Origin: Pedosphaera sp.
Lineage (GTDB): Bacteria > Verrucomicrobiota > Verrucomicrobiia > Limisphaerales > AAA164-E04
Assembly (NCBI GenBank): GCA_002690655.1
Contig: NZFL01000002.1
Span: 1-64,000 of the forward strand
Reading direction: 5' to 3'
DNA: 64,000 nt
Shown here: piece after piece, positions 19,701-27,922 of the stretch
How the letters are laid out: the number at the start of each line of letters is the position of its first letter
Position numbering within the stretch: the stretch's first letter is position 1
The notes under the pieces: model-generated
Told to the model about the DNA's origin: nothing
What the model saw: the letters and a program-made list of their open reading frames with translations, nothing else
Database searches by the model: none
Program-made: the position numbers and the translations under genes

Positions 19701-20634
19701 GATCGGTGCCATGTATTGCGATGTGCCGGATGCGCTCTTCAGCTTCTGTGATCATCCGTGGCAAGGTCAGCCATTCTTCACGCAATGAAACAGGGCCTTT
19801 AGTAAACTGTCGCCTGGCGTCATCACCAAACAATAATTTCCAGTTGGTAGGGCGCCAGTAGTTGAGCCAAAGCCGATGCTTTTCAATGACCGCTCTTCTC
19901 AGCGGATGGAGTGCATCATGTGAATGGGAGTCGATGCCAAGCTGATTGGCGATCTGCGTTGCAATGATCGGGTGCGCTTCAGGGCTGATGTGTCGTCCAT
20001 TGGATGTTGTATTGTTGGTCGCCTGATGAAAAATGTCCACCAGGAACACACGATGTTTTTTGGCCAGCTGACGGATGACATTTACATACTGACTCAAGAT
20101 TTCGTTTTGCTGCGCAAGGTTTGGCAGATGAGGGTTGTCTGAGATCTCGAATGGGGTGGGAGTCAGCAGAACAACCCTGCGGCCATCCTTCAACCACGAT
20201 TGAATGAGCGTTGAGTAAGCTTCTGAAAATGCGGCCAGTGGTTCAAGGCCCTCTAATGATTCCGATTGGCCAAATTGGGAGAAAATCATGCTGGCCCCGA
20301 TTCGGTTCAACTGATTGTTCAAATCCCCCAGTCCCCCGTCCTGATCGAAATGTGCTCGTTCGCGCCATCGTTCGATGACCGTTCCCTGTCGGAATACCGT
20401 ATCCGCCTCCCATGCCAGATCTCTGAATTGGGGAGATGATTGCACAAAATGTCCGCTCAGGACGGATTCCAGATAACCTGCCTTCTGTAGATAAACCATA
20501 TTGGCACCACCGAGAAAGGCCACTACTTCATTTCGCTCCAATCGAAAGAGTGCTTGGGCATGAACCTGAGCGCTGCCGAACAATAAGCAGGTCAGCCAGA
20601 CGAGACAGATAGACTTGAAAGTTTTTTTGTTCAT
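16744..20634 (-). CDS. SGNH domain-PVC dehydrogenase propeller-HEAT repeats-cytochrome c fusion
   Basis: A 1296-residue exported multidomain protein. After the signal peptide comes an SGNH/GDSL-type domain (about 30-240) whose first block reads AFLGGANMVYL, so the usual catalytic Ser is missing and the domain may only bind. Next comes a six-bladed-propeller dehydrogenase module of the PVC TIGR02604 type (about 330-700; LPEGFSVNLFA, DPSGRMYV, NSFIWSPDGQLYFGHGDG, GPDGAVYVVDWYNP). HEAT-like repeats (about 720-1120) follow, then a c-type heme domain with CNACH at about 1169-1173 and a possible distal Met in SLMPQG. It probably oxidises sugars in the periplasm with electrons leaving through heme. 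It lies 47 bases behind the PQQ-like gene, and the DUF1080 gene follows. Confidence 0.9.
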   Translation of the reverse strand: MNKKTFKSICLVWLTCLLFGSAQVHAQALFRLERNEVVAFLGGANMVYLQKAGYLESVLSGHFVQSSPQFRDLAWEADTVFRQGTVIERWRERAHFDQDGGLGDLNNQLNRIGASMIFSQFGQSESLEGLEPLAAFSEAYSTLIQSWLKDGRRVVLLTPTPFEISDNPHLPNLAQQNEILSQYVNVIRQLAKKHRVFLVDIFHQATNNTTSNGRHISPEAHPIIATQIANQLGIDSHSHDALHPLRRAVIEKHRLWLNYWRPTNWKLLFGDDARRQFTKGPVSLREEWLTLPRMITEAEERIRHIAIHGTDPGPNRPPKEILHGDPQANIEKELAAFTLPEGFSVNLFASEQQGLTSPLNVRWDPSGRMYVTTTTTYPHVFPGDLPNDKIIVLEDKDRNGVADTSTVFADGLNIPTGIEWGHGGIYVGQNTEILFLKDTDGDGQADQRRVLLSGFGDGDSHQTINSFIWSPDGQLYFGHGDGCESRVETPWGTSALFNAGYFKLRPLRLQLVPFLEAHMGPGNPWGIDFDPWGQSFGVDGAGGVSWLAPAQVPTTHRRKFPRIGNPGGYCGIGYLGNESLPAHMRGTFAIGDYKANRVGRFSISDQGSGFALTWEEPLLSSSHRNFRPVDVKEGPDGAVYVVDWYNPITCHQDDAFRDPTRDKAHGRIWRISISDPGKQKNSVRPIDLLKAPISETIQGLKAPDSWTRYQAKRALTGHPVSEVTSALDAWVRTLDHKNPDHSSLLYEALMSFASIETVRPTLLRKLLSSSDMRIRAAATKLIGRWHDRIDAPLELLSESIHDIEGRVRLEAIVACSAISSARSMQIAVEAIDHPVDQWIDYALKQTIHRLLPVWLPAFKQGESQFTKAAHLAFILNEIKDKDAVNSLRSMVDAGALNKAANRNAIISILANGDPEDFYQYGIHPDRHMRNKKYDIVSHAVILEALAQILEANPAALPEKNLQVLKNLALHTDKRIGIPALKLIGLAAFNDASGIVVEIATREDYDPELRVAALRAMGDLDTAENHNKLINLARKDAKPMLRSQAIMSLAQFDLPSAAEAAADYLVKETILESYASNILASLTHKAGGSHALAEALRKNPISAAAAKHLQRILYASGTPDPELLAALNQASIESNKDRAYDASFIQSLAGKARREGNTQIGQRLFSKLACNACHQVSGVGGLVGPELTSIGSTLSAERIIEELLWPDRQIKEGYTPVEVNTKDDRIFIGYDRTALQRPEQGLLVLQDTVSAKLIQINQEEIRTSKKLRSLMPQGLTDNLSEKELAHLVHYLTQLGTQ

Positions 20635-20681
20635 CGCGCTGCCATTGATGCCACTTGCATCATTCATCGATTCAGAAGGAC

Positions 20682-22016
20682 TTATTTATTCGTGATACAG
20701 TAAACGGAGGAAGCGGTTCGAATAAAGAGTTTACCTTGTGCGATGGAGGGAGTGGCAATGCACAATTCATCCAGGTCGTTTGTTTCAATTATTTCAAATT
20801 CGGGGCCAGCTTTCAGAACGAATGTTTTTCCATTTTCAGCAAGGCCAAATAGTTTGCCGTTATAGGCCCAGGGAGATGCCGTAAAACTTGTGTAAAGCGG
20901 GAATCGTGTGCGGTCGTAAATTTCTTCCCCGGTAACGGCGTGGTGGCAGGTCATCATGCCCTGATCAAGGAGCGTATAGTAATACTCTCCATAAACGATT
21001 GGAGTTGTGTTGTAGGGGCCCAGTTTTGGGTGATGCCACTCTACAAATGCACCTTTTCTTTGGTTTTCATCAATACTGATGTCGCCACTTGCTCCGCTTT
21101 GAATGACCCAGACCGGTCGGCGTCGATCCTGAAAATATCCGGATGTCACATAAAGTAATCCATTCGCAGCAAAGGGTGAAGGGATGGTCAGGACAGACAT
21201 CCGGCCCTCCATCGACCAGAGGACGTTTCCATTCAGATCATAGGACCGAATACGCTTTCTGCCTGCAGTGACTACCTCAGTGCGCAACTCGTTTTTCCAG
21301 ATAAAAGGAGTAGCCCAGGTGGTCTTTTCTTCTCTGGGCGTGCGCCAGCGCTGCTTGCCGGTTTTGCTGTCCAACGCGGTGATGAAAGAGGATTTGGCAT
21401 TGTCATATTGAATGATTACCTGATTCTCATGCACCACAGGCGACGCAGCCGCCCCATAGTCTCGCATGGTTTCTTCCGGATGAATCATAGATTCCCAGAG
21501 TGGTGTTCCGTTGTGATCAAAACAGTAAAGTCCAAGATCTCCAAACAGTGCATAAAGACGTTCGCCATCAACACAGGGGGTTTCCGAGGCATAGGTGTTT
21601 TTCGGGTGACGTCCTACAGGTGGAGTGCCCTTGTGTACCTCACGCTTCCAAAGTGTGTGACCTGTGTTGATATCCAGGCAGTAAACCAGCCAGCGATGCG
21701 TGCCGCCCGGTATTTCCTTTCGACCTTCGCCGTTATAAAGACCGGGCTTGGGTTTTTCAAACTGTCCATCACTGGCGACGGTCGTAAGGAATACTTTGTC
21801 ACCCCAAATGACCGGGCTGGACCAGCCCAGGCCGGGAATGTCCGATTTCCAGAGAATGTTTTCAGTCTTAGTCCACTTCGTGGGTAGTCGGGGATCGTTA
21901 TCAACAACTCCGTCTGCATTGGGTCCGCGAAATCTTGACCAGTTTTCTTGAGCACATAAATTCGAGCATAATACTAAGATGAATATCAGGGAAAGATGGG
22001 GGCCGCTTGTTTTCAT
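20682..22016 (-). CDS. Exported PQQ-like beta-propeller protein
   Basis: Signal peptide (HLSLIFILVLCSNLCAQ), then the WSRFRGPNADGVV opening common to PVC PQQ-like propeller proteins. Repeated blades contain tryptophan-docking type motifs (WGDKVFLTTV, WLVYCLDINTGHTLWKREV, TALDSKTGKQRWRTP, DLNGNVLWSMEG). No clear PQQ-dehydrogenase catalytic residues or heme motif were seen, so it may be a binding or scaffolding protein, or a PQQ enzyme of unknown specificity. The open frame extends upstream into the sulfatase gene, but the ATG at 22016 starts the signal peptide. It is third in the run sulfatase, propeller, dehydrogenase fusion, DUF1080. Confidence 0.88.
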   Translation of the reverse strand: MKTSGPHLSLIFILVLCSNLCAQENWSRFRGPNADGVVDNDPRLPTKWTKTENILWKSDIPGLGWSSPVIWGDKVFLTTVASDGQFEKPKPGLYNGEGRKEIPGGTHRWLVYCLDINTGHTLWKREVHKGTPPVGRHPKNTYASETPCVDGERLYALFGDLGLYCFDHNGTPLWESMIHPEETMRDYGAAASPVVHENQVIIQYDNAKSSFITALDSKTGKQRWRTPREEKTTWATPFIWKNELRTEVVTAGRKRIRSYDLNGNVLWSMEGRMSVLTIPSPFAANGLLYVTSGYFQDRRRPVWVIQSGASGDISIDENQRKGAFVEWHHPKLGPYNTTPIVYGEYYYTLLDQGMMTCHHAVTGEEIYDRTRFPLYTSFTASPWAYNGKLFGLAENGKTFVLKAGPEFEIIETNDLDELCIATPSIAQGKLFIRTASSVYCITNK

Positions 22017-22104
22017 AATGGGATCAGTTCGTTTCCATTCAAACATGAAAATCAGTATATTGACAATCAAAGACTTGTGGGATGAAACAGATTTAAGTTT
22101 TTGT

Positions 22105-23607
22105 CTATTGATTTGACGCAGGAAGAGAAGTTGCGCCCACGCTTGCACGCCAATCCATTAATGCCTGATGTAATTTGGATGCCATGGCGACTTCAGATTC
22201 GGCCAGATTGGTTGTTTCACCTGGGTCTTTGAGCAGTGAATAAAGCTGGAGATAGCCGCTTTCCAGATGTTCGATTAGCTTCCAAGGGCCCGACCGTATG
22301 GCGCTTGCCGAGACGCCTCCCAGAAAATGAGGCCGTTCCAATGGGTAGTGCCAGGCAATATAATCTCTGGAAATCAGCTGTTGCGGGTTTTTCCAGGTAT
22401 CGAGTATGGATATTCCGTCAAAAATCTCCCCTGAAGGTTTCCTGATGCTGGCGGCGTCCAGTAGTGTCGGGTAAAAGTCGGTGTTTTGTGTCGGCTGATT
22501 GCACGTTACTCCAGCTGGAATCAATGCTGGCCAGCGTACAATCAAAGGCACTCTGATTCCTCCTTCGTAGAGTTCACTTTTTCCACCCCTGAGTGGTGTG
22601 TTTGAAGTCACATTGGTCTCGCCTCCATTGTCACTTGTGAAGATTAAAATCGTGTTCTTTGTCAGATCAAGCTCATCAAGCTTCTCCATCAGCATCCCTA
22701 CGCCTTCATCAATCGATTCCAGCATTGCAGCCAGATGTGGGTTATGGTCTCCTGCCCAATGATGGTCTGGATCGCCTCTTCCGAGCCCCTTGTCTTCACA
22801 TAAATAGCAGCGGTTGCGAGTGGATTTCCCCGGTGCATGCTTTGCCTTGTATTTCTCCACCAAATCCGGACGACCATTCAGTATCGTGTGGGGCGCGTAA
22901 TGACTGAGCAGCAGAAAAAAGGGCTCGTTGCGATGTTGCTGCACGAAATCAACCGCTTCAATATTCAGTCGATCGGTGAGGTATTCTTCCTTTCCAAGCC
23001 GGTTGTTGGGAATGTCAATCCAAGGTATGGGTTGATCGCGGAAGACGTAGGGCCAGAAATTTGCACCGTTGCCAACACTTTTGATTTCTCCTCCGAAGTC
23101 CCAGTCAAATCCATGATCCCCTGGGCGTATTTCTCGTGCCGCGCCATGGTAGGCGTATCCGGTGAGATGCCATTTACCAATCATACCAGTCGCATAGCCA
23201 TGTTCATTCAATGATTCAGGGAGAGTCATGTATGAAGTGTCCAGTGCGTTGACTGAATCCGGGCGTAAAAAATCGAGGATGCCAATGCGTGCCGGGTGCT
23301 TGCCTGTCAGGAGTGCGGCGCGATATGGAGAACAAACAGGCGCAGCCGCGTACGCGTCGGTGAACCGCATTCCATCATGAGAGAGGCGATTGAGGTTTGG
23401 TGTTTCATTGAATGAATTGCCGTAACATTCCAGTTCCGACCAACCAAGGTCATCTGCAAGAATAAAAATGATATTTGGTGCTTGATCCTCGGGAGCGGCC
23501 ATCGTCGCCAACGCAGATTCAATCAGGATATTCAGTAGACAGATTTCAAACAGAAGAAGATATATTCTGGTTGTGACTTCATGACGTTTGATTAAAGTTT
23601 TATTCAT
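22105..23607 (-). CDS. Family S1 sulfatase, exported
   Basis: A 500-residue type I sulfatase. Metal-binding Asp52-Asp53 lie in ILADDLGWSELECYG, and the formylglycine signature CSPYR has its catalytic cysteine at 92, within VCSPYRAALLTGKHPARIG. Other family blocks are TGMIGKWHL, FLLLSHYAPH and IFTSDNGGETNV. The cysteine must be matured by a formylglycine-generating enzyme, which is not encoded here. It hydrolyses sulfate esters, probably on a glycan, in the periplasm or outside. The leader is long (hydrophobic from about residue 14). Its start codon overlaps that of the divergent esterase gene. It heads the minus-strand run ending with the DUF1080 gene. Confidence 0.93.
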   Translation of the reverse strand: MNKTLIKRHEVTTRIYLLLFEICLLNILIESALATMAAPEDQAPNIIFILADDLGWSELECYGNSFNETPNLNRLSHDGMRFTDAYAAAPVCSPYRAALLTGKHPARIGILDFLRPDSVNALDTSYMTLPESLNEHGYATGMIGKWHLTGYAYHGAAREIRPGDHGFDWDFGGEIKSVGNGANFWPYVFRDQPIPWIDIPNNRLGKEEYLTDRLNIEAVDFVQQHRNEPFFLLLSHYAPHTILNGRPDLVEKYKAKHAPGKSTRNRCYLCEDKGLGRGDPDHHWAGDHNPHLAAMLESIDEGVGMLMEKLDELDLTKNTILIFTSDNGGETNVTSNTPLRGGKSELYEGGIRVPLIVRWPALIPAGVTCNQPTQNTDFYPTLLDAASIRKPSGEIFDGISILDTWKNPQQLISRDYIAWHYPLERPHFLGGVSASAIRSGPWKLIEHLESGYLQLYSLLKDPGETTNLAESEVAMASKLHQALMDWRASVGATSLPASNQ

Positions 23608-24496
23608 GGCGACACCGTTGATTGATTGGCATTCCTGTTATGAACTTTATCTTAAAATTTCAAAGTTAATATTGATCGGGAATCTTTTTTCTTGCGGTGA
23701 TGCGCTATTTGGACAGACAGCTGAAACCGGTGAAATCCAAATTCATGTTCATTCGCTGAAATCACCTCATCAAGCACATAAGACATCACTCCGGATTTTG
23801 CTGCCTGATGATTTTGATCCATCAAAACGTTACCCAACGCTGTTTGTCCTTCCCGTGCACGAAGACGGACTTCTCAAGCATGGCGACGGACTCATGGAGT
23901 TGCATGCATTAAATGTTCACAACCAGTATGAAATCATATGTGCGTCCCCGTCGTTTACTTCGAAACCCTGGTATATCGATCACGATGAAAACCCTGCCAA
24001 GCAGGATGAAAGTCACCTGATGAGAACGGTGATTCCATTTATTGAAGCTCATTACCCAGTCCGGGTAGACCGAGAAGGACGGTATTTGATTGGTTTCAGT
24101 AAATCGGGTAGGGGGGCGGTGAGCCTGCTCTTACGTCATCCAAAGATGTTTCACAAGGTTGCTGCCTGGGATCCCGGGGTTCGCATAGACATGGGGCCTT
24201 ACGGAGAAGGTTACGAGCTGGAATCGCGTCTGCATGAGCGTTTCGGAAGTGCCGCAAATTTTCAAGCCTACCGACTTTCCAATCTATTGAAAACCCGTGG
24301 GAAAGATCTGGGGAACAAAGCTCGCTTGTTTTATTTCAATTGCGATGGTGTCGCAAGAACTTCGGGGGGAGCGCAACTTCATGCACTGATGGTTCAAGAA
24401 GGTGTTCCTCACCGCTACGTCATGGAACCACCGCGGGATCACCGCTGGGACAGCGGTTGGATACCCGAGGCGATTTCATTCTTATTTGATCATTGA
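23606..24496 (+). CDS. Putative esterase (alpha/beta hydrolase, PF00756-like)
   Basis: A 296-residue alpha/beta hydrolase with a hydrophobic N-terminal segment (LILIGNLFSC, possibly an imperfect lipobox). The core opens with SLRILLPDDFDPSKRYPTLFVLP. The likely nucleophile is Ser165 in GFSKSGRGA, where Ser replaces the second Gly of the usual box, and the catalytic His lies in PPRDHRWDSGW. Relatives remove acyl groups from sugars or lipids. Its ATG overlaps the divergent sulfatase start within the palindrome CATG; an in-frame ATG 18 bases earlier would overlap the sulfatase gene. The start is uncertain because neither has a ribosome site. Functional linkage to the sulfatase is inferred from head-to-head placement. 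Confidence 0.75.
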   Translation: MATPLIDWHSCYELYLKISKLILIGNLFSCGDALFGQTAETGEIQIHVHSLKSPHQAHKTSLRILLPDDFDPSKRYPTLFVLPVHEDGLLKHGDGLMELHALNVHNQYEIICASPSFTSKPWYIDHDENPAKQDESHLMRTVIPFIEAHYPVRVDREGRYLIGFSKSGRGAVSLLLRHPKMFHKVAAWDPGVRIDMGPYGEGYELESRLHERFGSAANFQAYRLSNLLKTRGKDLGNKARLFYFNCDGVARTSGGAQLHALMVQEGVPHRYVMEPPRDHRWDSGWIPEAISFLFDH

Positions 24497-24578
24497 AAAA
24501 GCGATATCTTTCCATTCGAATGAGTCAAACGCGATTTCAAGGAAGGAGGTGCCGCTTTGCCAATGAATTTTTTTCAGA

Positions 24579-26168
24579 CTAAATTCCGGACAGAGGATCG
24601 TAATCTGGGTTGAGTTGATTCATTTGTGCGTCCACTTCTTTTCGCCAGGCTCGTAGTTTTGCCCTTAGCTCAGCGACTTTTTCAGGCATGCGCTCGGCAA
24701 GATTCTGCTGCTCCCCGATGTCTTTGCGTAAATTAAAAAGTTGCACATTATAATTTTCGAAATACTCGATGAGTTTGAAATCACCGCTTCGAATCGCACC
24801 CGCTGGAGGCTGCATGCCGTGGTTGCTGTAGTGGGGGAAATGCCAGTAAATGGCATCGCGATCCAATGATTGCTGACCTGTTAAGAGGGGGGCAATGCTG
24901 ACGCCATCCTGATGCTGTTCCGGTACCAAAGGCAATCCTGCCATCTCCAAGATGGATGGATAAAAGTCGGTGCTGATGATCGGTTCCTCAGACACCATTC
25001 CCTTGTTGCCTGCTCCCGGCCATTTGACGATACATGGTACGCGCACTCCTCCCTCATAAAGCCAGCCTTTGGCACCGCGCAATGGTAAGACCGAAGTGGA
25101 AAAAGCGATGTCGAGTTGATCCTCAGAAACTTTTCGTTTCGGATTCCCAACGTTCATGCCCGCCATGCCTCCGTTATCTGCCGAGAAAATAACAATCGTG
25201 TTGTCCTCAAGTCCCCAGTTCTTGAGCGCATTTAGAATACGACCAAAGCTCTGATCAACCGCTTCGACCATGCCTGCAAACTGGGTATTATCCTGATATT
25301 GTTTTATTTTGACGGTGCTTTGAGGCAATACCCCGTAGCCATTCCAGCCCTCTTGATCGATTAATGCGTCCAGATGATCACGACTCAGCGGCTCATGTGC
25401 ATCTGGATTTCCCTCGAGAACATATGGTTGATTACCTTTAATTGGGTTTTCTTTTAATTTTGTTTCATATTTCTCAACCAAATCAGGGCGGCCGTGGATG
25501 GGGTCATGAACGGCGAAGTGGGCAAGGTAGAGGAAGAACGGTTGGTCCTTATTGTTTTCAATAAAACCCAAGGCTTCATCCGTCAGTCGATCTGTCAGAT
25601 ATTCACCATCGGGTGCGTCCTCAAGCCCTTCCAAGCCATATGGAGCGTAGAAAGTTCGATTGGGCGCTCCACCGTTCCAATGACGGGGAACATGCCAATC
25701 GAAACCGTGTTTGTCCGGAGTGGAGGGCTCTTTTCCCAAGTGCCATTTCCCAACGGCCCCGGTCGCATAGCCATGGCTGCGCAACTTTTCAGCGAGGGTA
25801 ACTTCTTCAAATGGCAGGAACTGTCCAGTCTTTACATTGAGGTATTGCTGAAAAGGGAAATCTCTCCTTCCACGAATCCAATCTGTCATTTTGTTACGGG
25901 CCGGATATTTTCCGGTCAGAATACTGGAGCGAGTCGGCGAACAAACATGGCAGGCTGCGTAGGCATTATTAAACTTCACACCATCCATGGCAAAGCTGTC
26001 TATGTTTGGGGTTTCATAAAAGTTGCTTCCATAACAACCCAGATCGGTCCAACCCAGGTCATCGACCAGGAAGAAAACGATGTTGGGGCGATCTGGGTTT
26101 TCCTGACTTTGGATGAGACAGGTAGTCAGGGCGATGAAGGCCAGATAAGTGCGGATGCGTGATTTCAT
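24579..26168 (-). CDS. Family S1 sulfatase, exported
   Basis: A 529-residue sulfatase with a signal peptide and all core signatures: metal-binding Asp36-Asp37 in FLVDDLGWTDLGCYG, formylglycine motif CSPTR with Cys76, GKWHLGKE, FLYLAHFAVHDP and VIFSADNGGMAG. A PLRGAKGWLYEGGVRVP stretch is also typical. The ATG at 26168 is backed by an AGAGGAAA ribosome site; a longer frame to 26255 lacks one. It is downstream of another sulfatase and the DUF6807-dehydrogenase fusion on the same strand, separated by 254 bases, so it may have its own promoter. The sulfated substrate is unknown. Confidence 0.93.
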   Translation of the reverse strand: MKSRIRTYLAFIALTTCLIQSQENPDRPNIVFFLVDDLGWTDLGCYGSNFYETPNIDSFAMDGVKFNNAYAACHVCSPTRSSILTGKYPARNKMTDWIRGRRDFPFQQYLNVKTGQFLPFEEVTLAEKLRSHGYATGAVGKWHLGKEPSTPDKHGFDWHVPRHWNGGAPNRTFYAPYGLEGLEDAPDGEYLTDRLTDEALGFIENNKDQPFFLYLAHFAVHDPIHGRPDLVEKYETKLKENPIKGNQPYVLEGNPDAHEPLSRDHLDALIDQEGWNGYGVLPQSTVKIKQYQDNTQFAGMVEAVDQSFGRILNALKNWGLEDNTIVIFSADNGGMAGMNVGNPKRKVSEDQLDIAFSTSVLPLRGAKGWLYEGGVRVPCIVKWPGAGNKGMVSEEPIISTDFYPSILEMAGLPLVPEQHQDGVSIAPLLTGQQSLDRDAIYWHFPHYSNHGMQPPAGAIRSGDFKLIEYFENYNVQLFNLRKDIGEQQNLAERMPEKVAELRAKLRAWRKEVDAQMNQLNPDYDPLSGI

Positions 26169-26422
26169 AGCATATTTCCTCTTACTTTTTGGTTGCAAAC
26201 ACATAATAGGCAATGAGTATTGCTTGTGGACCTCCAAATCAGGTCTGAACTGCAATGGGTCCTTTTTGAACTGTGCCGTGATAATGATTCAGGTAGCAGC
26301 TGATCTGTATGGGGTTTCATGTTCACTAACAATGATGACGTTGGGTCTGGGCATCATAGATGTCAGGCTAAGCAAAAAGGCGAGGATCTTTTTGAAGATG
26401 GTCATAAAAACGCGAGACTTGT

Positions 26423-27922
26423 TCAGTTCTTCTTTTCAGTGACTTTCCAGCCTGGCGTTGAGATGCGCCCATAATAGGGATAGTGATCCCACTCTACCTT
26501 TCCACCCACTACTCGTGGATCACGTGTTTTCTTCAAATGGTCAAATAATTGACGTCGTCTGGCATGTTGTATTGCCGAATATTCAATCAACCCTGCCACA
26601 TTTGCCAATTGTTCTGGATCCTTTTTTAAATCGTAGAGTTCTTCTGCAGGCCGCATGCCGAAACTGAGTTCTGCCAAATGCGCGATACCGTGTTCCATGC
26701 GACTCTCCATCATGAATGACTTGGTGGGCGACGTATCTATCTCACCAAAAGGAATCGAACGGGCGCACACACGGGGGTCGGGTGACCCCGAAGGCCATCG
26801 GCCTGGTTCGAAATTATAGATATAAAGGTAGTCCTGAGTTCTGACTGCCCTGCAGGGATACCCCTTGCCACCCTCTCGGCATCCGTCGTGTCGCTCCATG
26901 GCGATGTAGGCGGCATCTCGATCATTCATATTTTGATCGGAAAATATTTTCATCAAGCTGCTCGCCGTCATCATACTGGGAACATCTGCCCCGGCTGCCT
27001 CAATAAATGTCGGTGCGAGATCGCTCAAATGAACAAAATCCTTCACATCGCGGCCCGGATTGCGAATACCTCTCGGCCACCTGATAGCCAGAGGGACCCT
27101 TGACCCCCAGTCATAAAGACTGGCTTTGGCGCGAGGGAAGGGCATGCCATGATCGCTGGTAACGACCACAATGGTGTTGTCAAGATGTCCTCGTTTTTCC
27201 AGAGAGGCGATGGCTCTCTGTACCATCAAATCAAAGTGCTCAATCTCGACGTAGTAGTCCAGGAGGTCGCTTCTCACGATGGCATTGTCAGGGAAAATGG
27301 AAGGGACAATAACCTTGGCCGGATCCTTTCCAGTTCGTTTTCCAGCTCCGTTTTCATAGGCACGATGAGGTTCACTTGTACCCAGCCAAAAACAGAAAGG
27401 TGTTTCCTTTTCCACTGCGTCAAGGAAATCATCAAAGTTACCTGCATAGTCAGTATTGCGGATGGCTTTGAAAGGCGGTTGCAAGTTTCTTTTGGCGTAT
27501 GATGTTCCCGCTGGATTTTCAATGCGACCACCGGGGGCCAGTTTGCCAGGGCTCCACCCTTTCCCTGTATATCCCGTTTTGTAACCTGCTTTCTGCAACT
27601 CTCCTGTATAGGTCGCGAATTTGGCCGGGAGAGTGCTATGGATGTTGCCCGCTTCCTCCAGTCGCCAAATGGGTTGCCCGGTCAGGATGGCACTGCGTGA
27701 AGGCCCGCATGTTGGAGCATCACAAAAGGAATGAACAAATCGCAGGCCTTCCCTGGCCACGCGGTCAAAGGCAGGCGTTCGAACCACTGGATCCCCATTG
27801 GCGCCTGTATGCGCCCATGATTGATCATCCGAAATGCAAATCAATATGTTAGGGCGTTCGTCGGCGCGCACAATGTGGCAACAAATCAACCAAATGCAGG
27901 CAATGTTCCATAGCTTGATCAT
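26423..27922 (-). CDS. Sulfatase of the heparan-N-sulfatase-like group, exported
   Basis: A 499-residue sulfatase with a short signal peptide (IACIWLICCHIVRA) and a divergent opening (NILICISDDQSWAHTG; metal-binding Asp32-Asp33). The formylglycine signature is CGPSR with Cys72 in TCGPSRSAILTGQ. The combination of DDQSW and CGPSR resembles N-sulfoglucosamine sulfohydrolase and related sulfatases rather than arylsulfatase A types; this is family resemblance, not proof of N-sulfate specificity. Its ATG overlaps the stop of the upstream dehydrogenase fusion as ATGA, so translation of the two is probably coupled. It differs in subfamily from the three other sulfatases here. Confidence 0.92.
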   Translation of the reverse strand: MIKLWNIACIWLICCHIVRADERPNILICISDDQSWAHTGANGDPVVRTPAFDRVAREGLRFVHSFCDAPTCGPSRSAILTGQPIWRLEEAGNIHSTLPAKFATYTGELQKAGYKTGYTGKGWSPGKLAPGGRIENPAGTSYAKRNLQPPFKAIRNTDYAGNFDDFLDAVEKETPFCFWLGTSEPHRAYENGAGKRTGKDPAKVIVPSIFPDNAIVRSDLLDYYVEIEHFDLMVQRAIASLEKRGHLDNTIVVVTSDHGMPFPRAKASLYDWGSRVPLAIRWPRGIRNPGRDVKDFVHLSDLAPTFIEAAGADVPSMMTASSLMKIFSDQNMNDRDAAYIAMERHDGCREGGKGYPCRAVRTQDYLYIYNFEPGRWPSGSPDPRVCARSIPFGEIDTSPTKSFMMESRMEHGIAHLAELSFGMRPAEELYDLKKDPEQLANVAGLIEYSAIQHARRRQLFDHLKKTRDPRVVGGKVEWDHYPYYGRISTPGWKVTEKKN

